A DNA stretch of 64,000 bases, taken from positions 63,018,754-63,082,753 of the forward strand of contig NC_087065.1 in assembly GCF_963678635.1 (NCBI RefSeq), read 5' to 3'. This DNA comes from Symsagittifera roscoffensis (taxonomy: Eukaryota; Xenacoelomorpha; Acoela; Convolutidae). The notes under the pieces were generated by a model. That model made no database searches and was not told the origin of the DNA. It worked only from the letters and a program-made list of their open reading frames with translations. This document shows positions 34,449 to 45,573 of the stretch, piece after piece (position 1 is the first letter of the stretch; the number at the start of each line of letters is the position of its first letter). A program made the translations under genes and the position numbers.

Positions 34449-37400
34449 CGCGACTGGTCGAAAATTTAGTCGCGGCGGTCAAAAAATTAGTCGCGGCGTG
34501 ATCAAAAAATTAGCCCCGGCATGGTAAAAAAATTAATCGCGTCGGTCGAAAAATTAGTCGCGGCGTGATCAAAAAATTAGCCCCGGCATGGTAAAAGAAT
34601 TAATCGCGGCGGTCGAAAAATTAGTCGCGGCGTGGTAAAAGAATTAATCGCGTCGGTCGAAAAATTAGTCGCGGCGTGGTAAAAGAATTAATCGCGTCGG
34701 TCGAAAAATTAGCCCCGGCATGGTAAAAAAATTAATCGCGTCGGTCGAAAAATTAGTCGCGGCGTGATCAAAAAATTAGCCCCGGCATGGTAAAAGAATT
34801 AATCGCGTCGGTCGAAATATTAGTCGCGGCGTGGTAAAAGAATTAATCGCGTCGGTCGAAAAATTAGTCGCGGCATGGTAAAAGAATTAATCGCGGCGGT
34901 CGAAAAATTAGCCCCGGCATGGTAAAAGAATTAATCGCGTCGGTCGAAAAATTAGTCGCGGCGTGGTAAAAGAATTAATCGCGTCGGTCGAAAAATTAGC
35001 CCCGGCATGGTAAAAAAATTAATCGCGTCGGTCGAAAAATTAGTCGCGGCGTGATCAAAAAATTAGCCCCGGCATGGTAAAAGAATTAATCGCGTCGGTC
35101 GAAAAATTAGTCGCGGCGTGGTAAAAGAATTAATCGCGTCGGTCGAAAAATTAGTCGCGGCGTGGTAAAAGAATTAATCGCGTCGGTCGAAAAATTAGCC
35201 CCGGCATGGTAAAAAAAATTAATCGCGTCGGTCGAAAAATTAGTCGCGGCGTGATCAAAAAATTAGCCCCGGCATGGTAAAAGAATTAATCGCGTCGGTC
35301 GAAATATTAGTCGCGGCGTGGTAAAAGAATTAATCGCGTCGGTCGAAAAATTAGTCGCGGCATGGTAAAAGAATTAATCGCGGCGGTCGAAAAATTAGCC
35401 CCGGCATGGTAAAAGAATTAATCGCGTCGGTCGAAAAATTAGTCGCGGCGTGGTAAAAGAATTAATCGCGTCGGTCGAAAAATTAGCCCCGGCATGGTAA
35501 AAAAATTAATCGCGTCGGTCGAAAAATTAGTCGCGGCGTGATCAAAAAATTAGCCCCGGCATGGTAAAAGAATTAATCGCGTCGGTCGAAAAATTAGTCG
35601 CGGCGTGGTAAAAGAATTAATCGCGTCGGTCGAAAAATTAGTCGCGGCGTGGTAAAAGAATTAATCGCGTCGGTCGAAAAATTAGCCCCGGCATGGTAAA
35701 AAAATTAATCGCGTCGGTCGAAAAATTAGTCGCGGCGTGATCAAAAAATTAGCCCCGGCATGGTAAAAGAATTAATCGCGGCGGTCGAAAAATTAGCCGC
35801 GGCATGGTAAAAAAAATTAATCGCGTCGGTCGAAAAATTAGTCGCGGCGTGGTAAAAGAATTAATCGCGTCGGTCGAAAAATTAGTCGCGGCGTGGTAAA
35901 AGAATTAATCGCGTCGGTCGAAAAATTAGTCGCGGCGTGGTAAAAGAATTAATCGCGTCGGTCGAAAAATTAGTCGCGGCGTGGTAAAAGAATTAATCGC
36001 GTCGGTCGAAAAATTAGCCCCGGCATGGTAAAAAAATTAATCGCGTCGGTCGAAAAATTAGTCGCGGCGTGGTAAAAGAATTAATCGCGTCGGTCGAAAA
36101 ATTAGCCGCGGCATGGTAAAAAAAATTAATCGCGTCGGTCGAAAAATTAGTCGCGGCGTGGTAAAAGAATTAATCGCGGCGGTCGAAAAATTAGCCGCGG
36201 CATGGTAAAAAAAATTAATCGCGTCGGTCGAAAAATTAGTCGCGGCGTGATCAAAAAATTAGCCCCGGCATGGTAAAAGAATTAATCGCGGCGGTCGAAA
36301 AATTAGCCGCGGCATGGTAAAAAAAATTAATCGCGTCGGTCGAAAAATTAGTCGCGGCGTGGTAAAAGAATTAATCGCGTCGGTCGAAAAATTAGTCGCG
36401 GCGTGGTAAAAAAATTAATCGCGTCGGTCGAAAAATTAGTCGCGGCGTGGTAAAAGAATTAATTGCGTCGGTCGAAAAATTAGTCGCGGCGTGGTAAAAG
36501 AATTAATCGCGTCGGTCGAAAAATTAGCCCCGGCATGGTAAAAAAATTAATCGCGTCGGTCGAAAAATTAGTCGCGGCGTGGTAAAAAAATTAATCGCGT
36601 CGGTCGAAAAATTAGCCGCGGCATGGTAAAAAAAATTAATCGCGTCGGTCGAAAAATTAGTCGCGGCGTGGTAAAAGAATTAATCGCGTCGGTCGAAAAA
36701 TTAGTCGCGGCGTGGTAAAAGAATTAATCGCGTCGGTCAAAAAATTAGTCGCGGCGTGGTAAAAGAATTAATCGCGTCGGTCGAAAAATTAGCCCCGGCA
36801 TGGTAAAAAAATTAATCGCGTCGGTCGAAAAATTAGTCGCGGCGTGGTAAAAGAATTAATCGCGTCGGTCGAAAAATTAGCCGCGGCATGGTAAAAAAAA
36901 TTAATCGCGTCGGTCGAAAAATTAGTCGCGGCGTGGTAAAAGAATTAATCGCGGCGGTCGAAAAATTAGCCGCGGCATGGTAAAAAAAATTAATCGCGTC
37001 GGTCAAAAAATTAGTCGCGGCGTGATCAAAAAATTAGCCCCGGCATGGTAAAAGAATTAATCGCGGCGGTCGAAAAATTAGCCGCGGCATTGTAAAAAAA
37101 ATTAATCGCGTCGGTCGAAAAATTAGTCGCGGCGTGGTAAAAGAATTAATCGCGTCGGTCGAAAAATTAGTCGCGGCGTGGTAAAAGAATTAATCGCGTC
37201 GGTCGAAAAATTAGTCGCGGCGTGGTAAAAGAATTAATTGCGTCGGTCGAAAAATTAGTCGCGGCGTGGTAAAAGAATTAATCGCGTCGGTCGACAAATT
37301 AGCCCCGGCATGGTAAAAAAATTAATCGCGTCGGTCGAAAAATTAGTCGCGGCGTGGTAAAAGAATTAATCGCGTCGGTCGAAAAATTAGCCGCGGCATG

Positions 37401-40400
37401 GTAAAAAAAATTAATCGCTTCGGTCGAAAAATTAGTCGCGGCGTGGTAAAAGAATTAATCGCGGCGGTCGAAAAATTAGCCGCGGCATGGTAAAAAAAAT
37501 TAATCGCGGCGGTCAAAAAATTAGTCGCGGCGGTCGAAAAATTTGTCGCGGCAGTCATGATTGAAAAGTTAGTCGCGGCGGTCAAAAAACTAGTCGTGGC
37601 GGTCGAAAAATTAGTCGCGGCATGGTCGAAAAATTAGACGCGGCGGTCGAAAAATTAGTCGCGGCATGGTCGAAAAATTAGTCGCGGCGGTCGAAAAATT
37701 AGTCGCGGCGTGGTAAAAAAAAATAATCGCGGTGGTCAAAAAATTAGTCGCGGCGGTCGAAAAATTTGTCGCGGCAGTCATGATCGAAAAATTAGTCGTG
37801 GCGGTCGAAAAATTAGTCGCGGCATGGTCGAAAAATTAGTCGCGGCGGTCGAAAAATTAGTCGCGGCGTGGTCAAAAAATTAGTCGCGGCATGGTCGAGA
37901 AATTAGACGGGGCGGTCAAAAAATTAGTCGCGGGGGTCGAAAAATTAGTCGCGGCGTAGTCAAAAAATTAGTCGCGGAGGTCGAAAAATTAGCCGCGGCA
38001 TGGTAAAAAAATTAGTCGCGGGGGTCGAAAAATTAGTCGCGGCGTAGTCAAAAAATTAGTCGCGGGGTTCGAAAAATTAGCCGCGGCATGGTAAAAAAAT
38101 TAGTCGCGGGTGTCGAAAAATTTGCCCCGGCATGGTAAAAAAATTAATCGCGGCGGTCGAAAAATTAGTCGCGGCGTGGTAAAAAAATTAGTCGCGGGGG
38201 TCGAAAAATTAGCCGCAGCATGCTAAAAAAAATTAATCGCGGCGGTCGAAAAATTAGCCGCGGCATGGTAAAAAAAATTAATCGCGGCGGTCAAAAAATT
38301 TGTCGCGGCAGTCATGATTGAAAAGTTAGTCGCTGCGGTCAAAAAATTAGGCGTGGCGGTCGAAAAATTAGTCGCGGCATGGTCGAAAAATTAGTCGCGG
38401 TGGTCGAAAAATTTGTCGCGGCAGTCATGATTGAAAAGTTAGTCGCGGCGGTCGAAAAATTAGTCGTGGCGGTCGAAAAATTAGTCGCGGCATGGTCGAA
38501 AAATTAGTCGCGGCGGTCAAAAAGTTAGTCGTGGCGGTCGAAAAATTAGTCGCGGCGTGGTAAAAGAATTAATCGCGTCGGTCGAAAAATTAGCCGCGGC
38601 ATGGTAAAAAAAATTAATCGCGTCGGTCGAAAAATTAGTCGCGGCGTGGTAAAAGAATTAATCGCGGCGGTCGAAAAATTAGCCGCGGCATGGTAAAAAA
38701 AATTAATCGCGTCGGTCGAAAAATTAGTCGCGGCGTGATCAAAAAATTAGCCCCGGCATGGTAAAAGAATTAATCGCGGCGGTCGAAAAATTAGCCGCGG
38801 CATGGTAAAAAAAATTAATCGCGTCGGTCGAAAAATTAGTCGCGGCGTGGTAAAAGAATTAATCGCGTCGGTCGAAAAATTAGTCGCGGCGTGGTAAAAG
38901 AATTAATCGCGTCGGTCGAAAAATTAGTCGCGGCGTGGTAAAAGAATTAATTGCGTCGGTCGAAAAATTAGTCGCGGCGTGGTAAAAGAATTAATCGCGT
39001 CGGTCGAAAAATTAGCCCCGGCATGGTAAAAAAATTAATCGCGTCGGTCGAAAAATTAGTCGCGGCGTGGTAAAAGAATTAATCGCGTCGGTCGAAAAAT
39101 TAGCCGCGGCATGGTAAAAAAAATTAATCGCGTCGGTCGAAAAATTAGTCGCAGCGTGGTAAAAGAATTAATCGCGGCGGTCGAAAAATTAGCCGCGGCA
39201 TGGTAAAAAAAATTAATCGCGGCGGTCAAAAAATTAGTCGCGGCGGTCGAAAAATTTGTCGCGGCAGTCATGATTGAAAAGTTAGTCGCGGTGGTCAAAA
39301 AACTAGTCGTGGCGTTCGAAAAATTAGTCGCGGCATGGTCAAAAAATTAGACGCGGCGGTCGAAAAATTAGTCGCGGCATGGTCGAAAAATTAGTCGCGG
39401 CGGTCGAAAAATTAGTCGCGGCGTGGTAAAAAAAAATAATCGCGGTGGTCAAAAAATTAGTCGCGGCGGTCGAAAAATTTGTCGCGGCAGTCATGATCAA
39501 AAAATTAGTCGCGGCGGTCAAAAAATTAGTCGTGGCGGTCGAAAAATTAGTCGCGGCATGGTCGAAAAATTAGTCGCGGCGGTCGAAAAATTAGTCGCGG
39601 CGTGGTCAAAAAATTAGTCGCGGCATGGTCGAGAAATTAGACGGGGCGGTCGAAAAATTAGTCGCGGGGGTCGAAAAATTAGTCGCGGCGTAGTCAAAAA
39701 ATTAGTCGCGAAGGTCGAAAAATTAGCCGCGGCATGGTAAAAAAATTAGTCGCGGGGGTCGAAAAATTAGTCGCGGCGTAGTCAAAAAATTAGTCGCGGG
39801 GGTCGAAAAATTAGCCGCGGCATGGTAAAAAAATTAGTCGCGGGTGTCGAAAAATTTGCCCCGGCATGGTAAAAAAATTAATCGCGGCGGTCGAAAAATT
39901 AGTCGCGGCGTGGTAAAAAAATTAGTGGCGGGGGTCGAAAAATTAGCCGCAGCATGCTAAAAAAAATAAATCGCGGCGGTCGAAAAATTTGCAGCGGCAT
40001 GGTAAAAAAAATTAATCGCGGCGGTCAAAAAATTTGTCGCGGCAGTCATGATTGAAAAGTTAGTCGCGGCGGTCAAAAAATTAGGCGTGGCGGTCGAAAA
40101 ATAGTCGCGGCATGGTCGAAAAATTAGTCGCGGCGGTCGAAAAATTTGTCGCGGCAGTCATGATTGAAAAGTTAGTCGCGGCGGTCGAAAAATTAGTCGT
40201 GGCGGTCGAAAAATTAGTCGCGGCATGGTCGAAAAAATAGTCGCGGCGGTCAAAAAGTTAGTCATGGCGGTCAAAAAATTAGTCGCGGCGTGGTCAAAAA
40301 ATTAGCCCCGGCATGGTAAAAAAATTAATCGCGGCGGTCGAAAAATTAGTCGCGGCGTGGTAAATAAATTAGTCGCGGGGGTCGAAAAATTAGCCGCGGC

Positions 40401-41338
40401 GTGGTAAAAAAAGTTAGCCGCGGCGGTCAAGAAATAGTCGCGGCGGTCGAAAAATTTGTCGCGGCAGTCATGATTGAAAAGTTAGTCGCTGCGGTCAAAA
40501 AATTAGTCGTGGCGGTCGAAAAATTAGTCGCGGCATGGTCGAAAAGTTAGTCGCGGCGGTCAAAAAATTAGTCACGGCGTGGTCAAAAAATTAGCCCCAG
40601 CATGGTAAAAAAATTAATCGCGGCGGTCGAAAATTTAGTCGCGGCGTGGTAAATAAATTAGTCGCGGGGGTCAAAAAATTAGCCGCGGCGTGGTAAAAAA
40701 AATTAATCGCGGCGGTCAAAAAATTAGTCGCGGCGGTCGAAAAATTTGTCGCGGCAGTCATGATTGAAAAGTTAGTCGCGGCGGTCAAAAAATTAGTCGT
40801 GGCGGTCGAAAAATTAGTCGCGGCATGGTCGAAAAATTAGTCGCGGCGGTCGAAAAATTAGTCGCGGCATGGTCGAAAAATTAGTCGCGGCGGTCGAAAA
40901 ATTAGTCGCGGCGTGGTCAAAAAATTAGTCGCGGCATGGTCGAGAAATTATACGGGGCGGTCGAAAAATTAGTCGCGGGGGTCGAAAAATTAGTCGCGGC
41001 GTAGTCAAAAAATTAGTCGCGGGGGTCGAAAATTTAGCCGCGGCATGGTAAAAAAATTAGTCGCGGGTGTCGAAAAATTTGCCCCGGCATGGTAAAAAAA
41101 GTAATCGCGGCGGTCGAAAAATTAGTCGCGGCGTGGTAAAAAAAATTAATCGCGGGGGTCGAAAAATTAGCCGCGGCGTGGTAAAAAAATTAATCGCGGC
41201 GGTCGAAAATTAGCCGCAGCAAATCAAAAAAATTAATCGCGCCGGCCAAAAAATTAGTCGCGGCATGGTAAAAAAATTAGTCGCAACGGTCGAAAAATTA
41301 GTCGCGGCATGGTCGAAAAACTAGTCGCGGCGGTCGAA
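34449..41338. repeat. Minisatellite array, about 21-23 bp units
   Basis: The monomer is GTCGCGGCGG followed by TCGAAAAATTA (21 bp). Common variants are GTCGCGGCGTGGTAAAAGAATTA (23 bp), an ATCGCGTCGG version and an AGCCCCGGCATGG version. Over about 34.6-37.5 kb, 21- and 23-bp forms alternate as a roughly 44-bp dimer, and marker variants recur about every 484 bp, so there is higher-order structure. From 37.5 to 41.3 kb the units are more mixed. From length, the array holds roughly 320 units. CpG is very dense compared with the AT-rich surroundings. Open frames inside (60-80 codons of Thr/Ala/Asn/Phe) are repeat artefacts. Confidence 0.97.
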
Positions 41339-41430
41339 TTTACATTTCCGCGATAGACTAAGTCTAAAAATTAGTCGCGGACCTCGACCAGGGCAGATAT
41401 ATTTTGCCAGTGGGACCAGTTACGTAGCAG

Positions 41431-41629
41431 TATTTAGACAACCGCGTTTTCAGACTCGTCAGTAATTAGACAAAACTGTAATAACCAATCAGAATCGAGC
41501 CAAGGAAGAAATGAATAAATAATAATTTTTTTTTCGTAAATTTGCTTTCTCATCTCGATTCTGATTGGTTAATATGGTAATTGTCTGCTTACTGACGAGT
41601 ATGAATACGCGGTTGTCTAAATACAAACC
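41431..41629. repeat. Palindromic MITE in the right flank of the array
   Basis: Arms of about 75-80 bp: 41431-41506 (TATTTAGACAACCGCG...CTCGTCAGTAA...AACCAATCAGAATCGAG) and, inverted, about 41549-41629. Ends are TATTTAGACAACCGCG and CGCGGTTGTCTAAATA. If the outer TA is a target duplication, it would be Tc1/mariner-like, but this is only compatible, not proven. The spacer is about 45 bp and T-rich. Confidence 0.75.
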
Positions 41630-41705
41630 GCACTCCATTGGGACCTGGTCAGTTTTTAGACCTACCTATCATAGCTGTACGACGGAAATTTCTAGAGAAT
41701 CCCTA

Positions 41706-42226
41706 TTTGCAAACAAAATTTGAAATCAGGTAACAGGTCCCAAAAAGCTAACAGTGTCAGCTTTTTTCCACTCCCACCCCCAACTTACAATTTAAAAAAA
41801 ATTTTTAGCGTTGTCCTAATTCAATGAAACTTGGCATGGTGAACAAACCAGCAATTGTGAACAGATTTTTTCCTCATACCTTACATCGTAACGCCATGTG
41901 TTAGCCACAATAACACTTAAGCAAAATTTTAAAGAGAAAACTTGAAAAGCGTTGGAGTGGTAGGGTGGGGGTTTATAAAGTTTTCATTCAATTATACGAA
42001 AACAAATGTTTTAAACGTAAAAGACATGGTTTTTTGTTTTTTTTTCTTCAATTTTTTGTATTGTTTTTTTTTTCAAAAAGCTACGATTTCTGCTACATGA
42101 CATGAAAAGTTGCATTTGTTATAATTGTTTATACAAAAAAGTCATTTTTCCTGTTTGTTCCCTAAAAGTCATCCCGAGAGCCAAAAACTGTCGCTCTAGG
42201 CATACAAAGGATTTTGTCAAAGTTAC
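41706..42226. other. No recognisable gene
   Basis: AT-rich sequence with long T tracts (42030-42075). No coding exon or repeat structure seen. Confidence 0.4.
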
Positions 42227-42406
42227 CAGGTCTTTGTCAAAACCCAGGCGAATACCATTTGAATTTGACCACCAGCAATAGGTGAAATATTGTTATAAAT
42301 TTCTGGGAACAGATACATAATGTAAGGCTGATCATAGTCACATTTGGTGAAATATGGGAGACATTTGTCGTTCACAAAGCCAATGTAATTCATTGCGCGT
42401 GCATCT
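42227..42406 (-). CDS. Orphan exon-like segment, unknown product
   Basis: On the minus strand an open segment of about 60 residues reads smoothly (for example NDKCLPYFTKCDYDQPYIMY, and later GGQIQMVFAWVLTKT). It is bordered by a good acceptor (TTTGATTACTTTCAG at 42407 and up) and a good donor (CTG followed by GTAACT at 42226 and down). Composition, with three Tyr-rich clusters and two Cys, looks like real protein rather than chance. I do not recognise the family and found no partner exons on either side within the window. It may be a leftover exon of a host gene or part of a mobile element. Confidence 0.35.
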
Positions 42407-42691
42407 CTGAAAGTAATCAAATATCTAAGGCTCTTTGTTCGAAAATTCCAAAATGTCTTAAATTGTCTTCGTTAACTTGTCATAAGTCAATTATTACATC
42501 AACCAAAGTTGTGAGCAATATTGGTCTTAATCGAAGTAATGTTTATACATCTTTACCTCTCTTTTATTTAAATCGCTTGATCGATTATTCATGTCATGAA
42601 TTGACTCGGAGAGGGACTTAGTTTTGAGGACCAAAGGGGGTAAGGCCTTGGTTGTACAGTTGATAGTGAAATCTAAATAACCTTTTCAGGT

Positions 42692-42943
42692 TCAAGTTCT
42701 AAAAATCTTTCTGGTTAGTTTCACTTGGTTCGTTTGACCAAGGATGGAGCGTACTCTTTGAGTAGACATTTCCAAAAGCTGCCTAGTCGATCTTTCGAGT
42801 AGTTTCCATGATTTGTTGCTCAACTCGTTTGCGCTTGGTTCTGAATAGAAATTAGTCGCAGGAGCGTATATGAATGGCCTTCCGAGCAAAAAGAGGTTTC
42901 GGGCAGTCGGTGGTCTCGAATTAATTGGGACTTTACACTCCAC
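42692..42943 (-). pseudogene. BEL/Pao integrase C-terminal fragment
   Basis: The frame contains TARNLFLLGRPFIYAP and ELSNKSWKLLE. In BEL/Pao integrases the segment 'LTPNHxLLGR...P' followed by a Trp-containing helix region lies at the C-terminus. It follows the core fragment in the same direction after a deletion. Confidence 0.65.
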
Positions 42944-43235
42944 TACTGAGTTGAAACCAGATCAATCTGTCATGTCCCAAGTTCATAAGAGACTCGTGTA
43001 ATTATGGAGTCGACTCCCTCCTGCACCCCGCCGAAATGAGGAGCAGACAGGGGGTTTTAGCTGCCATTTAATTGAATTAAACTGAAGCGTAGTTGATATT
43101 TCGACATGATCGACATTAAGGGGCTGGCTCTCAGTTTGCTTGCGAGAAGCTACAAATTAAGTTGCATTACGCGAAAAAATTAGTTGCGCTGCTCAACGTA
43201 GAGCCATAAACCTTCAAATTTCTGCTAAACAATTT

Positions 43236-43472
43236 TTAGTTGAGAGATTGTCTGTGGTTCCCAAGTGTATTAGCACGCGTTGTCAGAAAAGTTAAAAGAC
43301 AGCAATAGCTTTTGTCTGTAGTTTCTTTCTGCGCGATGTTGATTAGACGGATGAAATCAAGTCCAACACTTTTAAATGGTAATGGCTTCTTTTCCGGGTC
43401 GTGGAACCGCTGAGAGGGCAGACCAGCCGTATAAGGAATTAATCCTTTACCTTGAAAGTGGCGGCACAACAA
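43236..43472 (-). pseudogene. BEL/Pao integrase core fragment
   Basis: The translation includes FKSVGLDFIRLINIAQ, the start of the catalytic core with its first Asp, and SYCCLLTFLTTRA, the strand after it ('CLxTCLxTRAVHLE' in intact relatives). The other catalytic residues are not present before the frame ends. Confidence 0.7.
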
Positions 43473-43526
43473 ACTGTGGTGACAAATTTAGCTCAACGCG
43501 TTTTTGATTCCCGATGTTTTGGGGCT

Positions 43527-43709
43527 TTATTCAAAGTAAGTCCGTATAAATTCAGCACCGAGGTGCGTTTTATAACGAGCATGTTTAATCATCAGTGTAG
43601 TTGATGGTTTATTTGCGTGCAGTATAATAGGGTTGCGTAATTGCATCTGGAAATTGAATTTCGCAGCCGATATCAGGATGAATGATGAGTAGGTAGCTAA
43701 AGAGACCAA
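43527..43709 (-). pseudogene. BEL/Pao integrase zinc-binding fragment
   Basis: NPIILHANKPSTTLMIKHAR and HLGAEFIRTYF fit the family's 'NPIxLPxxHPLTxLIxxxxH...GGVxxTL' part. Two of the usual His are seen. A 25-bp piece (ATGAATGATGAGTAGGTAGCTAAAG) is repeated in tandem at about 43679-43704 and 43713-43738, beside this frame. Confidence 0.6.
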
Positions 43710-44187
43710 CCTATGAATGATGAGTAGGTAGCTAAAGCGTCTTTGTTGTCAAGTGCTTTATCCGTAGTAAGTCGTTTAATGGTGTCCCGGAAGCTAGTGC
43801 AATGAGATTGCTCGTAAGGTAGAGTTTTAGCTTGCTCTCGGTCTTAAAGGATTACAGGCTGTTTCCGTTTGTGTCAGAGGATTTCGATGAGTTATATCAT
43901 ACGAGTGGTTAAACTGGTTAGACGAAGTCAGTCAGAATACCTCAAAACTTTATTGACTGCGTCCATTTTCGTAGCAGTAGAAATTTATCTTCTCATTGTA
44001 GAGTGGATACGTAGAGTTCAATAGCCCACTCGTAAAGAGGTTGTGTCAGTCTGAGTTTAGTTGAGTTGACCTGTGTGAAATCTTAAAGCTATAGTTGAGG
44101 CAATTCTTTTTCCGATTAAAGTAAAACTTCTGGTGATTGCAACCAAAGCTGTTCCAGATTCTGTAGCGAAAAATATTTTGTACCGTG

Positions 44188-44591
44188 GGTGCGTATTCAT
44201 AGGTTCCAAAATAAAAAATCAGTCCCATAGGTTCCAAAATAAAAAACAGTCGCATAAGTTCCAAATCTTTTCAATTGGTCAAAAGACTAAATTAGACGAG
44301 TCTCGGTTTAAGGTCGTCGGTGGGCGCGCGGCGCCGCTGTGCGGCGATAACCGGCTCTAAATTTTGTATAGAGTCCTACCCTTTGGTGGCAAGCTCGCAA
44401 CACGTTGGCGCGGCTGCGGCGATCACGATTCTGCAGCTTGAGTTTATGCTGGTTGAACAGTAAACAAGCAATCCATAAATTCGTTGGCTCAAATTTCAAC
44501 CAATCAGAATTCAAGAAGATAAATTTTGGAACTTATGCGACTGATTTTTTATTTTGGAACCTATGAATATTGGAATCTATGGGAATTCACC
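44188..44591. mobile_element. Fold-back element, family A, copy 1
   Basis: Termini GGTGCGTATTC and GAATTCACC are flanked by a perfect 8-bp target duplication, GTACCGTG (44180-44187 and 44592-44599). Both arms are built from repeats of CATAGGTTCCAAAATAAAAA plus a CAGTC end, direct within an arm and inverted between arms. The core (about 44340-44520) matches 57172-57340 of copy 2, including ACCGGCTCTAAATTTTG-like text and GGCAAGCTCGCAACACGTTG. It has no coding capacity beyond short chance frames. It was inserted into the minus-strand BEL/Pao relic. The 8-bp duplication fits hAT- or P/Galileo-type transposition. Confidence 0.85.
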
Positions 44592-44599
44592 GTACCGTG

Positions 44600-44850
44600 A
44601 TTGGCTGGATCTCCCTTACTTGGTTTACGTGCCATTGTTGGGCGTTCGATATTGATAATATTTCATTAATTCTGTTGGTACAATATGTTTCTTGTTTTTC
44701 CGTTGCATTGATCCATGCAAGTACTTTCGTGCTATCTGCGCAGAAACGAAAAGTGTTGAACTTCAGTCGATCTTCTTCAATAGTAAACATACAAAGACGT
44801 GCATCAATCACAACAGCTAGTAATTCTTTTCGGAACCGTTTTCCATTCAA
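44600..44850 (-). pseudogene. BEL/Pao RNase H fragment
   Basis: The frame reads KELLAVVIDARL, FRFCADSTKVLAWIN and YCTNRINEI. 'LELLAAVIGARL' (catalytic Glu) and 'WSDSxxVLxWI' (catalytic Asp) are hallmarks of this RNase H. It is cut by the insertion of the fold-back element at 44188-44591. Confidence 0.75.
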
Positions 44851-44859
44851 TTATTTGAA

Positions 44860-45573
44860 AAAAATAGGGCAATTTCAAACCCCCAGTTTGACTAGCTGCT
44901 TGCAGTGGAAAACCTAATGAAAACTGCATTGGAACTATCTGTTGTTCTTCAAGAAAATCTGAAGAAAACTAATATAGTTGTTGTTCATCTCTAAATTACT
45001 TGTCCAAGTCATCATTATTAGTTGCACTACAGATTAGCGAGATAAGTAAAACATTTTTAAATCTCATGTTTGATAGAAAGTACTTGAAAATGTTGTTCAA
45101 ATTTTGAGGAAGCGGTGCTAATTATCTCGAAAAATTTGTGGGGCATCTTGCGAAAACGTAACGCAGGGATTATTCGAATTCGATAGAAGATTTTACTTTG
45201 AGAAAACAGATATCTAAAAATTTGCAACCTGAACCTGACGACGCAAAGAAGCAATTAGGCATTTTAACTGCTCTGAATCGGCTAGGATCCGTAGAGATTT
45301 TGGACAATAACAACGCTCGATTACACCGAAATACCAAAGAAATCCCTATCATTTCATTCAATTCTCTTAGTCAGAATTCGTCGGTATGGATGAGAACGAG
45401 TTGTAGTTACTTAAACAGAAGATGATTGAGACAAAAATGCTGATTGGAAAAAAGATCAACTGAATTTCAGATTATAAGTTTCTTTTCTTCACTGAACAAT
45501 TTAACTTACAATTTTATTCAAACCTTGAATTGAGTTAGACAAGTTCGTTTGTGTTCCACAGATTAAATTTTTC
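44860..45573. other. No recognisable gene
   Basis: A few open frames on both strands (such as 45198-45425), none with a recognised domain. It may still belong to the 5' part of the minus-strand BEL/Pao relic. Confidence 0.35.

Larger units (their letters stand above)
34190..41705. repeat. Inverted-repeat element enclosing a giant minisatellite
   Basis: An exact 20-bp inverted repeat, TCTCTAGAAATTTCCGTCGT at 34199-34218 and its complement at 41679-41698, flanks the array. Further in, GGTCTAAAAA (34237-34246) is matched by TTTTTAGACC (41653-41662), and a GGTCGAGGT stretch (about 34292) is matched in inverse orientation by ACCTCGACC near 41381-41389. The nesting order is consistent on both sides, so the array and its edges behave as one inverted-repeat unit of about 7.5 kb. 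I see no transposase and no certain target-site duplication. Confidence 0.6.
42670..44850 (-). mobile_element. BEL/Pao relic 2, minus strand
   Basis: Read on the minus strand: RNase H part (44850 down to about 44600), then after the inserted fold-back element the integrase zinc-binding part (43709-43527), integrase core start (43472-43236) and integrase end (42943-42692). This is the expected 3' half of BEL/Pao pol. Its similarity to remembered family consensus is higher than that of the plus-strand relic at 1370-3990, but stops and deletions are present. LTRs are not recognised. Confidence 0.75.

Noticed and set aside
37343-40788. Several 60-80 codon frames of Thr/Ala/Asn/Phe
   Set aside because: They are translations of the minisatellite monomer, not genes.
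34449-41338. CRISPR array
   Set aside because: Units are contiguous tandem repeats of about 21-23 bp with no unique spacers, and the genome is eukaryotic.
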